Positions 16,427 to 25,384 of a stretch of 64,000 bases of DNA are shown piece after piece. Both the position numbers and the translations under genes were made by a program. The stretch comes from LGRD01 sp031415135. Lineage in GTDB: Bacteria; Pseudomonadota; Gammaproteobacteria; Burkholderiales; Burkholderiaceae_C. Numbering within the stretch: the first letter of the stretch is position 1; every line of letters starts with the position of its first letter. Location of the stretch: NCBI GenBank assembly GCA_031415135.1, contig JANORB010000019.1, forward strand, positions 1-64,000, given 5' to 3'. The notes below the pieces were generated by a model, which made no database searches, was not told where the DNA came from, and worked only from the letters and a program-made list of their open reading frames with translations.

Positions 16427-17176
16427 ATGCAGGACGAACACCGGGACCTTGCTGAGGACCTCTCCGCCATGGCGTCTGCGATCGTCGAATCTCCCAAAGC
16501 CGCGCCGGGCCGCATCATTCGCAAGACTGCGGTCGAGTTGGTCGTCGACGACCTGCGCTCGCGCATCCTGTCGGGCCTGATTGCCCCCGGCGCCGCGCTG
16601 CGCCAGGAGGCTCTGGCCGATCAACTGGGGGTGAGCCGCATCCCGCTGCGGGAAGCCATTCGCCTGCTCAGTTCCGAGGGGCTGGTCGATGTGGTGCCGC
16701 ATCGCGGCGCCTACGTCTCGATGCTCTCCCCCGAAGAGGTGCGAGAGTTCTTCGACCTGCGCCTGCGCCTGGAGCCATGGCTGTTCCATGAAGCGGCCGG
16801 CCGCATCACGGACGTGGAACTCGACCGCGCTGAACGGCTGGTGCTGCGGATGGACACGGCCGATGCATCGTTGTGGGGGCAGTTGAACTGGCAACTCCAT
16901 GAGCTGCTCTATCGCGCCGCGGGCCGCCCCCTGGCACTGAACATCGTGCGAGCCCTGCACGAGAAGTCGGAGCGCTACTTCCGCTTCCAGGCCGTCATTG
17001 CCTCGATCCGCCAGCAGGCGCACGACGAGCACATGAACCTCATCGCCTTGTGTCGGCAGCACCGTCCGGACCAGGCCAGGGACGCCATGGAGAGCCACAT
17101 CTCCGAGGCCGCCAGGCAAATTCTCGCCATCGTCAGTCGACTGCTCGATCAATCGCCCGACCAGCAACGCGCGTAA
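16427..17176 (+). CDS. GntR-family (FCD-type) regulator of hydroxyproline catabolism
   Basis: A 249-residue regulator with an N-terminal winged HTH (LRQEALADQLGVSRIPLREA, followed by SSEGLVDVVPHRGAYV) and an all-helical FCD effector domain. The metal-ligand-type residues seem to include the Asp of FFDLRLRLEP and later His residues (HELLYRAAG, MESHISEAA). It is divergent from the hydroxyproline genes and shares a 273-bp spacer with a palindromic site. It therefore probably represses those genes until hydroxyproline or a derivative is present. ATG 16427 is chosen for its AAGGA ribosome site. Confidence 0.88.
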   Translation: MQDEHRDLAEDLSAMASAIVESPKAAPGRIIRKTAVELVVDDLRSRILSGLIAPGAALRQEALADQLGVSRIPLREAIRLLSSEGLVDVVPHRGAYVSMLSPEEVREFFDLRLRLEPWLFHEAAGRITDVELDRAERLVLRMDTADASLWGQLNWQLHELLYRAAGRPLALNIVRALHEKSERYFRFQAVIASIRQQAHDEHMNLIALCRQHRPDQARDAMESHISEAARQILAIVSRLLDQSPDQQRA

Positions 17177-17520
17177 GCGACGCCACCGTCTTCGTCGACC
17201 CGCCGCGGTGCGCTGCGCCCGACCGATCGCATGTGAAAGATTCCCCGCTCCCACGTTGGCGCAGCGTGGAACCCGGCGTCGCCGACGGTTCACTGGTTCG
17301 GTGCGATTGCAGCTGAAACGCGGCTGCGCGGGTTTGAAGCTGGCACTCAATCGCACCGCCGGTGTCGCACCGCGGGAGGGTGGTGTCCATTGCGGCTCCT
17401 TCGGGGGCGGGTTGCAGTTGAGACATGCGCGGAGCCGCTGAACCGCGCCATCGCAGCGCGCCGCCCCAGCATGCGTGGGGTTCCCCTCACCGGGCCCGGC
17501 GCCCAGCCCGGCCGCAGGGA
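17177..17520. other. 344-bp gene-free spacer with a perfect 10-bp inverted repeat
   Basis: No gene is seen. GGTGCGATTG at 17300-17309 and CAATCGCACC at 17348-17357 are perfect complements, and the flanking CAGCT/AGCTG could extend the pairing. The spacer lies between the ends of two convergent transcription units (gntR and the isomerase gene), so a transcript-end structure is possible, although no T-run follows. Confidence 0.4.
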
Positions 17521-18120
17521 TCAGCCGCCGCGCTGCAGCGCCTCGCGCACGAAGTCGAGCCGGTCCTGGCCGAAGAACAGCTGCTCGCCGACGAAGCAAC
17601 TCGGCGCGCCGAACACACCGCGCGCGACGGCCTCTTCGGTGTTCGACACCAGCCTGGCCTTGACCTCCGGGTCGTTGACCAGGGCCGCGAACGCGGTCGC
17701 ATCGAATCCCGCTTCACCCAGCGTGGCAGCGAGCACCGCGGCATCGCCCAGCTTGCGCGGCGCCACCCACATCGCGCCGAACACCGCATCGACATAACGC
17801 CCGAACGCTTCGGGCTGGCGCATTTGCAGGCCTGCCGCACCGCGCATCAACGTGAGCGTGTTGATCGGGAAATCGGGATTGAACTCGAACGGCACCGCGT
17901 AGCGGCGGGCCCAGCGCGCGATGTCGTCGCCCATCCAGCGGCCCTTGGCCGGCACCGTGACCGGGCTGCTGTTGCCGGTGGCCTTGAACACGCCGCCCAG
18001 CAGCATCGGCCGGTAGACCAGCTGCGCGTTGCACTCGGCCGCGATGCGGGGCAACTGCGTGTGCGCCAGGTAGGTGGTGGGGCTGCCGAAGTCGAAAAAG
18101 AACTCGATCGTCTTGTTCAT
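17521..18120 (-). CDS. 2-hydroxychromene-2-carboxylate isomerase family protein (DsbA/GST-kappa fold)
   Basis: A 199-residue protein of the DsbA-like/HCCA isomerase family. The N-terminal motif IEFFFDFGSPTTYLA carries the catalytic-type Ser13 in place of a CxxC pair. GVFGAPSCFVGEQLFFGQDR near the C-terminus has the cis-Pro loop typical of the fold. HCCA isomerases act in naphthalene breakdown with glutathione, but many relatives have other, unknown roles. Here the partner is a short-chain dehydrogenase ending 13 bases upstream on the same strand, not a naphthalene operon, so the true substrate is unknown. Confidence 0.82.
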   Translation of the reverse strand: MNKTIEFFFDFGSPTTYLAHTQLPRIAAECNAQLVYRPMLLGGVFKATGNSSPVTVPAKGRWMGDDIARWARRYAVPFEFNPDFPINTLTLMRGAAGLQMRQPEAFGRYVDAVFGAMWVAPRKLGDAAVLAATLGEAGFDATAFAALVNDPEVKARLVSNTEEAVARGVFGAPSCFVGEQLFFGQDRLDFVREALQRGG

Positions 18121-18133
18121 GCTTGCTCCGTGT

Positions 18134-18862
18134 TCACCACGCCTCCATCCAGGGCCGCAGGTCCAGCTCGTGGGTCCAGGCGCTGCGCTGCTGCTGGTGC
18201 AACAGCCAGTAGTTGTCGGCGATGTGATCCGGGTTGAGGATTCCTTCGCGATCCTTCAGTGCGTAACGATCGGGAAAGTTCTGCGCAATGAACGCGGTGT
18301 CGATCGCGCCGTCGATCACCACATGCGCCACATGAATGCCCTGCGGCCCGAGTTCGCGCGCCATGCTTTGCGCCAGCGCGCGCAACGCGTGCTTGGCGCC
18401 GGCAAACGCGCTGAAGCCGGCCGAGCCGCGCAAGCTGGCGGTGGCGCCGGTGAACAGGATGCTGCCGTGCCCGCGCGGCAGCATCACCCGGGCCACTTCG
18501 CGGCCCATCAAGAAGCCCGCCAGCGCGCCCATCTCCCAGACTTTGCGGTACACCCGTTCGGTGGTCTCGGTGACGCCGAACCGCACGTTGGCGCCGATGT
18601 TGAACACCGCCACTCCAATCGGCGCGATCTCGCGTTCGATCTGCGCCACCAGCGCGGCCACCGCCGCCTCGTCACGCGCATCCGAGCCGAAGGCGTGCGC
18701 CTGGCCGCCGTCGGCGCGGATGCGTTCGACCAGCGGCGTCAGCTTGTCGGCACGGCGGCGTGTCATGCAGGCGATCAAACCTTCGCGGGCGAAGCGCCGG
18801 GCAATGGCGCCGCCGGTGGCGTCACCGGCGCCGACGACGAGAACGGCTTGGGGCTGGGTCAT
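18134..18862 (-). CDS. Short-chain dehydrogenase-like protein with Phe in place of the catalytic Tyr
   Basis: A 242-residue classical SDR fold. The Rossmann motif GAGDATGGAIARRF and the NIGAN segment (in place of NNAG) are present. At the active site the usual Tyr-x3-Lys reads Phe153-AGA-Lys157, so the general-acid Tyr is missing. Either the enzyme uses another mechanism or it is not an oxidoreductase; the rest of the fold is intact, so recent decay is unlikely. It is transcribed ahead of the HCCA-isomerase-like gene. Start 18862 is chosen for family length; 18907 is possible. Its function is unknown. Confidence 0.8.
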   Translation of the reverse strand: MTQPQAVLVVGAGDATGGAIARRFAREGLIACMTRRRADKLTPLVERIRADGGQAHAFGSDARDEAAVAALVAQIEREIAPIGVAVFNIGANVRFGVTETTERVYRKVWEMGALAGFLMGREVARVMLPRGHGSILFTGATASLRGSAGFSAFAGAKHALRALAQSMARELGPQGIHVAHVVIDGAIDTAFIAQNFPDRYALKDREGILNPDHIADNYWLLHQQQRSAWTHELDLRPWMEAW

Positions 18863-18985
18863 CGCGAGGCCTTTAAATCTTGGTGCCGTGATCCTACGCC
18901 GGGTCACACCGTTGTCGCGATACTGTGAGACGGTCAGCGGCGTTGAGACCCGCCCGCGTTCGGTCGCACTTGATCAAGGACAGCC

Positions 18986-21022
18986 ATGCCGCACACCTCC
19001 ACCGCCCTTGCCGCAGGCGCGCTCGCCGCGCTGCTCGCTCTTGCGGCCAACGCTGCCGGCAGCGGCACGATGGCGTCCGACCTTGCGGACCGCGCAGTCG
19101 TCTTGTCTGCCGAGCAACTGTTGGCCGAACTCGACCGGAACGTTCGAGCCGAGGGCCGCCACGGCCACGCCAGGCCGGGCCGGCACAAGAAGCTGGTCAA
19201 GGTGAAGGTCATCGGCTTCAACGACTTTCACGGCAACCTGCAGTCGCCGGGAAGCTTCGGCCAGAACACCGGCATTCCAGCGGCGCAGCGGCCTGCCGTG
19301 GGCGGCGCCGACTACCTGGCGGCCTACGTGAAGCGGCTGAAGTCGCAGAACCCGAATCATGTGGTCGTCGGCGCGGGCGACTTCATCGGCGCCTCGCCGC
19401 TGGTGTCGGCGCTGTTCTTCGATGAGCCCGCGGTCGAAGCGCTGAACCGCATCGGGGTCGACTTCAACTCGGTCGGCAATCACGAATTCGACAAGGGGCC
19501 GGCCGAATTGCTGCGCCTTCAACACGGCGGCTGCAAGGAAACCAACGGCGTGCGCGAACCCAACAGCTGCCAGGGCGCGCGGGTGGGCACGCCAGTGCCG
19601 TTCGAGGGCGCCCGGTTCAAGTGGCTGGCGGCCAACGTGCTGTCGACCCGCACCGGCAGGCCCTTGTTGCGGCCGTTCAGCATCAAGACCTTCGACGGCG
19701 TGCGCGTGGCCTTCATCGGCGTGACGCTCAAGGCCACGCCGACCATCGTCACACCGTCCGGCGTGGCGGGGCTGGAGTTCCTCGACGAGGCCGACACCGT
19801 CAACGCGCTGGTGCCGCGCCTGCGTGCCCGCGGCGTCGAGGCCATCGTGGTGCTGGTGCACCAGGGCGGCTTGCAGCCCAGCGGCCTGTCCGACATCAAT
19901 GGCTGCGACGGCAACCTGGCCGGGTCCGAGTTGGCCCGGGTCGTCGCGCGGCTGCACGACGCGGTCGATCTGGTGGTCAGCGGGCACACCCATGCGGCCT
20001 ACAACTGTTCGGCCAACACCGTCGATGTGATGTCCGTCGACGGCGTTCTGACCCGCACCCCACGCCCGACCGGCCTGCCCAACGCGCGCGGCCGGCGGGT
20101 GCCCGTCACCAGCGCCAGTGCATTCGGCCGTGTGCTGACCGACATCGACCTGACGATCAGCCGCAGAACCCGCGACGCAACCGAGGTGGCCGTGACCAAC
20201 CGGCTGGTCGACCGCAGCGATGCCGACATCAACCGCGCGATTGCCGCCGACCCGTCGGTCAAGAACCTGGTCGAGGCCTACAACACGCTGGTGTCGCCGC
20301 TGGCCAACCAGGTGATCGGATCGATCAGCGCCGCACTGCCCAACAGCGTCGACGCCGCCGGCAACATGCCCGCCGGCGAGTTGATCGCCGACTCGCAACT
20401 TGCGGCCACGGCGGCCACGGCGGCCACGGCGCCCGCCGGCTTTGGCGCCGCGCTGATTGCGTTCATGAACCCGGGCGGTGTGCGCGCGTCCGGCTTCACT
20501 TTCCCGGCCAGCCCGGCGGGCGAGGGCGACGGCAACATCACCTATGGCGAAGCCTTCAGCGTGCAGCCGTTCGGCAACACCCTGGTGACGCTGACGCTGA
20601 CGGCGCAGGACCTCAAGAACGCGCTGGAGCAGCAGTTCGCCGGCTGTCGCGGGCAGGTGCAGCAGCGAATGCTGATTCCGTCGGCCGGCTTCAAGTACAG
20701 CTGGGACCCGGCCAAGGGCTGCGACGCGCGGGTGTCCGACATGCGGCGGGTCGACGCCAATGGCGCGCTGGTCGAGCAGATCGTCGATGCGCTGGGCAGC
20801 CTGGTGCAACCCGCAAGAACCTACCGCGTGACGATCAGCAATTTTCTGGCCAGCGGCGGTGACGCCTTCACCAGTTTTGCGGCCGGCACCGCACCGGTGG
20901 GCGGCGCGCAGGACATCGATGCCTTGACCGCCTACCTGGGCAATTTCAAGGCGCCCGGCTTGCCGGCCTACGACCCGGCCGCCGCAGGGCTGCAAAAGCC
21001 GCGCATCACGCGGCTGCCCTGA
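18986..21022 (+). CDS. Secreted bifunctional metallophosphatase / 5'-nucleotidase
   Basis: A 678-residue periplasmic protein with a Sec signal ending near ANA. The metallophosphatase domain has the dinuclear-metal motifs GFNDFHGN, GAGDFIGASPL, SVGNHEFDKG and VSGHTHAAYNC in order. The C-terminal 5'-nucleotidase domain (about residues 430-660) includes NPGGVRASG and YGEAFSVQPFGN. It probably removes phosphate from extracellular nucleotides or related esters to supply phosphate and nucleosides. It is monocistronic and divergent from the SDR pair. Confidence 0.88.
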   Translation: MPHTSTALAAGALAALLALAANAAGSGTMASDLADRAVVLSAEQLLAELDRNVRAEGRHGHARPGRHKKLVKVKVIGFNDFHGNLQSPGSFGQNTGIPAAQRPAVGGADYLAAYVKRLKSQNPNHVVVGAGDFIGASPLVSALFFDEPAVEALNRIGVDFNSVGNHEFDKGPAELLRLQHGGCKETNGVREPNSCQGARVGTPVPFEGARFKWLAANVLSTRTGRPLLRPFSIKTFDGVRVAFIGVTLKATPTIVTPSGVAGLEFLDEADTVNALVPRLRARGVEAIVVLVHQGGLQPSGLSDINGCDGNLAGSELARVVARLHDAVDLVVSGHTHAAYNCSANTVDVMSVDGVLTRTPRPTGLPNARGRRVPVTSASAFGRVLTDIDLTISRRTRDATEVAVTNRLVDRSDADINRAIAADPSVKNLVEAYNTLVSPLANQVIGSISAALPNSVDAAGNMPAGELIADSQLAATAATAATAPAGFGAALIAFMNPGGVRASGFTFPASPAGEGDGNITYGEAFSVQPFGNTLVTLTLTAQDLKNALEQQFAGCRGQVQQRMLIPSAGFKYSWDPAKGCDARVSDMRRVDANGALVEQIVDALGSLVQPARTYRVTISNFLASGGDAFTSFAAGTAPVGGAQDIDALTAYLGNFKAPGLPAYDPAAAGLQKPRITRLP

Positions 21023-21167
21023 GCGTGCCGAGGTGATGGCGCCGCGCTCGATCGCCGCTGGCCCACCGCGTTCGTCGACCGCGCTTCGTCGGCGTTGGTC
21101 GGAGGCTGGCGCGGCATCGAATCGGGCTATCGTTCGGCCCAACATCACACCTGCCCGGGAGGCTTCG

Positions 21168-22358
21168 ATGGACGCTGAGCTTGTTTCGCCCAACGGTCCG
21201 GCCGCGCCGGTGGACATGCGCGACCCGGCCTTTCGGGACGACCCCCACACGCTGCTGCGAGCGCTGCGCGAGAACGGAAGGGTTGCGCGCGATGTGCTCG
21301 GCATCTGGCTGCTGTGCCACCACGCCGATGTCAGCGCCGGGTTGCGCAGCGCGCACCTCAGCCGCGAGGTCTGGCGCATGCCGGTCTACCAACAGCTGCG
21401 CCCGTTCCTGGCCGACTCGACCCTGGAGCGCACCATCGAATCGTGGATGCTGTTCAACGACCCGCCCAAACACACACGGCTGCGCCGGCTGGTCAACGGC
21501 GCATTCAAGCCGCCGGTGATCGAGGCGCTGCGCGAGCGCATCGTGGCGGTTGCCGACGAACTGCTCGCGGCGCTTCCGGCCGACGGCGAATTCGACCTCA
21601 TGGGCAGCCTGGCGCAACAGCTGCCGGTGCGCGTGATCTGCGACGTGCTGGGGCTGCCACCCGGGGACTTCGCGCAGACCAAGCTCTGGTCGGACGCGCT
21701 GGCGGTGATCGCCGAGCCGGTGACACGGCGCGAGCTGCGCGTGGCGGCCAACCAGGCGGCGATGGAGATGATCGCCTACCTGCGCGGCCACATCGCGCAG
21801 CATCGCGGCAGCGGCCGGCGCGACGACCTGCTCGGCCTGCTGATCGCCGCGCAGGACGACGACGGTGCGCTCAGCGAAGACGAGCTGCTGGGCAACCTGG
21901 TGCTGTTGTTCATCGCCGGCCACGACACCACCACCAACCTGATCGGCAACGGCATGCTGACGCTGTTGCGCCACCCGCGCGAGCTGGAGCGGCTGCGCGC
22001 CGAGCCGTCGTTGATGGCCAGCGCCGTCGAGGAGGCGCTGCGCTTCGAGGGCTCGGTCAACATGGTGTCGCGCCACACGGTTGGGCCGTATGCGGTGGGC
22101 GACGTCGTGATCCCCACTGACCAGACGATTTATTTCATGCTCGGCCCGGCCAACCGCGACCCGGCTGTGTTTGCCGACCCGGAGCGGTTTGACATCGGCC
22201 GCTCGCCCAACCCTCACCTGGCCTTTGGCGCCGGCATCCACTATTGCGTCGGCGCACCGCTGGCGCGGCTGGAGGCGCAGATCGCGCTCACGCGCTTGCT
22301 GCGCGGCGCTATCCCGCGCTGGCGCTGGCCGAAGAGTCGCCGCGCTGGCGCAAGTTGA
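21168..22358 (+). CDS. Bacterial cytochrome P450 with a frameshifted C-terminus
   Basis: A 396-residue class I P450. The I-helix motif AGHDTTTN, the ExxR region (EEALRFEG), and the heme loop FGAGIHYCVGAPLAR with Cys360 as heme ligand are intact. Just after LTRLLRGA the frame goes wrong: the next frame, from 22310 to the stop at 22418-22420, reads YPALALAEESPRWRK and then LINLRGLQALRL, which is the standard P450 tail. A single missing base near 22305-22310 explains this. The annotated protein therefore ends in about 14 aberrant residues. GGGAGG precedes the ATG. Redox partners and substrate are unknown. Confidence 0.85.
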   Translation: MDAELVSPNGPAAPVDMRDPAFRDDPHTLLRALRENGRVARDVLGIWLLCHHADVSAGLRSAHLSREVWRMPVYQQLRPFLADSTLERTIESWMLFNDPPKHTRLRRLVNGAFKPPVIEALRERIVAVADELLAALPADGEFDLMGSLAQQLPVRVICDVLGLPPGDFAQTKLWSDALAVIAEPVTRRELRVAANQAAMEMIAYLRGHIAQHRGSGRRDDLLGLLIAAQDDDGALSEDELLGNLVLLFIAGHDTTTNLIGNGMLTLLRHPRELERLRAEPSLMASAVEEALRFEGSVNMVSRHTVGPYAVGDVVIPTDQTIYFMLGPANRDPAVFADPERFDIGRSPNPHLAFGAGIHYCVGAPLARLEAQIALTRLLRGAIPRWRWPKSRRAGAS

Positions 22359-22484
22359 TCAACCTGCGCGGGCTGCAGGCGTTGCGGCTTCGCGGTGGCC
22401 AGCAAGATCGACCCACTTGACGCCGGTCAACCCATCCCGGCCGGCGCACCCACAGAATGGCGCGCACCACCCGAGGACACGCCC

Positions 22485-22907
22485 ATGAAAATTCTGGTTG
22501 CCGTCGACGGAAGCTCGTTCACCAAGCGCATGCTGGCTTACTTGGCAGCGCATGACGAATGGCTGGGTTCGCACCACCAGTACACGGTGGTCACTGCGGT
22601 GCCGGCGGTGCCCGCGAATGCGGCGAAGATGATCGACAAGGCCCTGGTCAAGGGCCACTACACGGACGAAGCCGAGAGGGTTTTCAAGCCGATCCGGACC
22701 TTCCTGAAGGCGCAAGGCATCGACGCTCGATTCGTCAGCAAGGTCGGCCCCCCCGCCGAGCAAATCGCCAAGCTCGCGCAAGCCGGCCGCTATGACCTGT
22801 TGATGATGGGCTCGCACGGCCACGGGTTGTTGACCGGCCTGGTGCTCGGGTCGGTGGCCACCAAGGTGCTGGCCGGCTGCACGGTGCCGATGCTGCTGGT
22901 GCGCTGA
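22485..22907 (+). CDS. Universal stress protein (UspA family)
   Basis: A 140-residue single-domain Usp. It begins KILVAVDGSSFTKRML and has the ATP-type loop MGSHGHGLLTGLVLGSVATKV followed by CTVPMLLVR. This Gly-rich pattern marks the ATP-binding branch. GAGGA precedes the ATG. It lies 64 bases beyond the restored P450 stop. A cytoplasmic stress or dormancy role is typical, but no partner is visible. Confidence 0.88.
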   Translation: MKILVAVDGSSFTKRMLAYLAAHDEWLGSHHQYTVVTAVPAVPANAAKMIDKALVKGHYTDEAERVFKPIRTFLKAQGIDARFVSKVGPPAEQIAKLAQAGRYDLLMMGSHGHGLLTGLVLGSVATKVLAGCTVPMLLVR

Positions 22908-22948
22908 AAACCGCGCGTCGCGGCGCGCCGATGGTTTGGTTGCCCAGT

Positions 22949-23014
22949 GCGTCAGCGGTGCGTCAGCGCTGCGTCAACGGTTCGTCAGCGGTGCGTCAGC
23001 GGTGCGTCAACGGC
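22949..23014. repeat. Six 11-bp tandem repeats overlapping the end of the esterase gene
   Basis: Units close to GCGTCAGCGGT repeat six times without spacing, with one or two changes in units 2, 3, 4 and 6. The last unit contains the esterase stop codon (23007-23009, minus strand). The unit length is not a multiple of three, so copy changes inside the coding part would shift the frame. Confidence 0.75.
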
Positions 23015-23966
23015 GTGCCAGTTCGCGCTTCAACTCGGCCGCGCAGACCGCCACCGCCACGTTGGCTTCGTCGATCACCCGGCCCATCAGGAAGAAGCCG
23101 TGGATCTGGCGCTCGAAGCAGATGTGCGTGGCGCGGTTGCCCGCCTCGGTCAGGGCCTGGGCGTACTGCAGGCCTTCGTCGCGCAGCGGGTCGTAGCCGG
23201 CGGTCAGCACCAGCGCCGGCGGGAGCCGGCTCAGGTCGGGGTGCAGCAAGGGCGAGGCGCGCCAGTCGAGGTCGTGCGCGGGATCGGTGATGTAGTGGTC
23301 GTGGAAGTAGCGGATGGTGTCGCGGGTCAGCAGGTAACCGTCGCCGTTGTGGGTGTGCGATGGTGCGCCGCGCCGCATGTCGGTGGCCGGGTAGATCAGC
23401 AACTGGTAGGCCAGCCGCAGCTGCGTTTCGCTGCGCAACGCGATGGCCACCACGGCCGCCAGGTTGCCGCCCGCGCTGTCGCCGCCGACGGCCATGCGGG
23501 CCGGGTCCAGGCCGAGTGGCGCGGCGTGTGCGTGGGCCCAGCGGGTGGCGGCGATGCAGTCGTCCACCGCGGCCGGGAACCGGTGCTCCGGGCCCATGCG
23601 GTAGTCGACCGCCAGCACCGCGATGCCGGCGCCGTTGGCCAGTTCGCGGCACACCGTGTCGTGGCTGTCGAGGTCGCCGATGACCCAGCCACCGCCGTGG
23701 AAGAACACCAGCACGGGCAGCGCTTGCACGCCGCTCGCGCCCGGGTCGGCCGCCAGCAGCGGGCGGTACAGCCGCAGTGGAATGTCGCCGTGCGGCCCCA
23801 TCGCGGTGAGCGGCGTCACATCGGCCACCGGGGGTGGCGCGGGTTGCGTGACGCTGCGCCGCTCAAGGTAGGCGCGCCGCGCCTCCCTCGGGCTCAGCGA
23901 ATGCACCGGCGGCACGCCGCGTTCGTCCATCATCTTGAGCAGGGCCTTGGCCTGGGGGTGCAGCAT
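23007..23966 (-). CDS. Alpha/beta-hydrolase, hormone-sensitive-lipase type esterase
   Basis: A 319-residue HSL-family (bacterial family IV) esterase. The oxyanion-hole motif HGGGW is followed by the nucleophile elbow GDSAGGN, the acid in GYDPLRDEG and the His in RQIHGFF, giving the full catalytic triad. No signal peptide is seen, so it is probably cytoplasmic and acts on short acyl esters. The stop lies in an 11-bp tandem repeat array. The start at 23966 (MLHPQAKALLKMM) is chosen for family length; the amidase stop lies upstream in the same direction, 29 bases away. Confidence 0.88.
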   Translation of the reverse strand: MLHPQAKALLKMMDERGVPPVHSLSPREARRAYLERRSVTQPAPPPVADVTPLTAMGPHGDIPLRLYRPLLAADPGASGVQALPVLVFFHGGGWVIGDLDSHDTVCRELANGAGIAVLAVDYRMGPEHRFPAAVDDCIAATRWAHAHAAPLGLDPARMAVGGDSAGGNLAAVVAIALRSETQLRLAYQLLIYPATDMRRGAPSHTHNGDGYLLTRDTIRYFHDHYITDPAHDLDWRASPLLHPDLSRLPPALVLTAGYDPLRDEGLQYAQALTEAGNRATHICFERQIHGFFLMGRVIDEANVAVAVCAAELKRELARR

Positions 23967-23995
23967 GGGAGTCCTTTGGAGCGTGACAACGCAGC

Positions 23996-25384
23996 CTACA
24001 GCACCCTGTGGCGCGCCAGCGGCGGGTTCTTCGCGAAGTAGCGTTTGATGCCGGTGGCCAGCGCGTCGACCAGTTGGCGCTGGTACTTCGGGTCGCGCAG
24101 CTTGGCTTCTTCTTCCGGGTTGGAGATGAACGCGGTTTCGACCAGGATGGACGGGATGTCGGGCGCCTTCAACACCGCGAAGCCGGCCTGTTCGACCCGC
24201 GACTTGTGCAGGTGGCCGACCTTGCCGATGTGGCCCAGCACCTCGTTGCCGGCTTTCATGCTGTCGTTGATCTGCGCGGTGGTGCTCATGTCGAGCAGGG
24301 TGCGCAGGATGGTCGGGTCGCGCGCCTTGATGTTGACGCCGCCCACCAGGTCGGCGGCATTTTCCTTGTCGGCCATCCAGCGCGCGGCCGAGCTGCTGGC
24401 GCCGTTCTGGCTGAGCGCGAACACCGAGGCGCCGCGCGCCTTGGGCGTCAGGAACGCATCGGCGTGGATCGAGACGAACAGGTCGGCTTGCACACGCCGG
24501 GCCTTGCGAACCCGGTCTTGCAGCGGGACAAAGTAGTCGGCATCGCGCGTCAGCATCGCCCGCATGCCGGGGATCGCGTTGATGCGTTCGCGCAGTTGCA
24601 GCGCGATGGCCAGCACCACGTCTTTTTCGCGCAGGCCGCTGGGGCCGCTGGCGCCGGGGTCTTCGCCGCCGTGGCCGGGGTCCAGGGCCACCACCACCAG
24701 CCGGTCGAGCCGGGCCTGGGCCGCTGCCAGCGGCGGCGGAGCGGGCGCTGGGGTCTGCTGTGGCGGGGCCGAGGCCGCGGGGGAGGGCGCTGGCGCCGCC
24801 GCATACGGCGACGTGGGCGCACCGCTGGACGCCGCCGGCGCGGTGGCGAGCGGCTTGTCCATCTTGCCCATGAACTCGCCCAGCGCGTCCTGCACCGCCC
24901 TGGCCGCGCTTTTTTCGGCGCTTTCCTTTTCGCGGATCAGCGCCAGCAGCGGGTCGCGCTGCTGAGTGGGGTACAGGTCGAACACCAGGCGGTGCTGGTA
25001 CGCCGCCACCGGGGCGAGCGTGAACAGCTGCGGCGCGGTGGGCTGCTTCAGGTCGATGACCAGGCGCACCACGCGGGGCAGGTTCTGCCCGACGCGCAGG
25101 CGGGCGATGAAGGGGTCGTCGGGCAGCACCTTGCCGACCAGCTCGCGCAGCTCGGGGCTCAGCTCCAGCCCGTCGATGTCGATCACCAGGCGGCCCGGCT
25201 CCGCGACCAGAAAATGCCGCTCGACCAGCGCCGAGTCGGATTCGATCGTCACCCGCGTGTAGTCTGCCGCCGGCCACACCCGCACCGCGACGATGGTGGC
25301 GCCAAAGGCCAGCTCGCGCGCGCCCAGCGTCAGCACCACGATGCCCATGCCGCGCAGGGCCCGGCGGCGGTCGACGCGCATCAT
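23996..25384 (-). CDS. amiC: N-acetylmuramoyl-L-alanine amidase, AmiC type
   Basis: A 462-residue periplasmic amidase that cuts septal peptidoglycan between MurNAc and the stem peptide. A twin-arginine-like signal (DRRRALRGMG) is followed by an AMIN domain, a Pro/Ala-rich linker (about residues 175-215), and an Amidase_3 domain with zinc motifs DPGHGGEDPGA and SIHADAF and the catalytic region ETAFISNPEEE. The start ATG overlaps the tsaE stop in the four-base ATGA arrangement, so the two genes are translationally coupled. Confidence 0.92.
   Translation of the reverse strand: MMRVDRRRALRGMGIVVLTLGARELAFGATIVAVRVWPAADYTRVTIESDSALVERHFLVAEPGRLVIDIDGLELSPELRELVGKVLPDDPFIARLRVGQNLPRVVRLVIDLKQPTAPQLFTLAPVAAYQHRLVFDLYPTQQRDPLLALIREKESAEKSAARAVQDALGEFMGKMDKPLATAPAASSGAPTSPYAAAPAPSPAASAPPQQTPAPAPPPLAAAQARLDRLVVVALDPGHGGEDPGASGPSGLREKDVVLAIALQLRERINAIPGMRAMLTRDADYFVPLQDRVRKARRVQADLFVSIHADAFLTPKARGASVFALSQNGASSSAARWMADKENAADLVGGVNIKARDPTILRTLLDMSTTAQINDSMKAGNEVLGHIGKVGHLHKSRVEQAGFAVLKAPDIPSILVETAFISNPEEEAKLRDPKYQRQLVDALATGIKRYFAKNPPLARHRVL

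Noticed and set aside
22949..23014. Tandem repeats as a CRISPR array
   Set aside because: The units are 11 bp with no spacers, and there are no cas genes.
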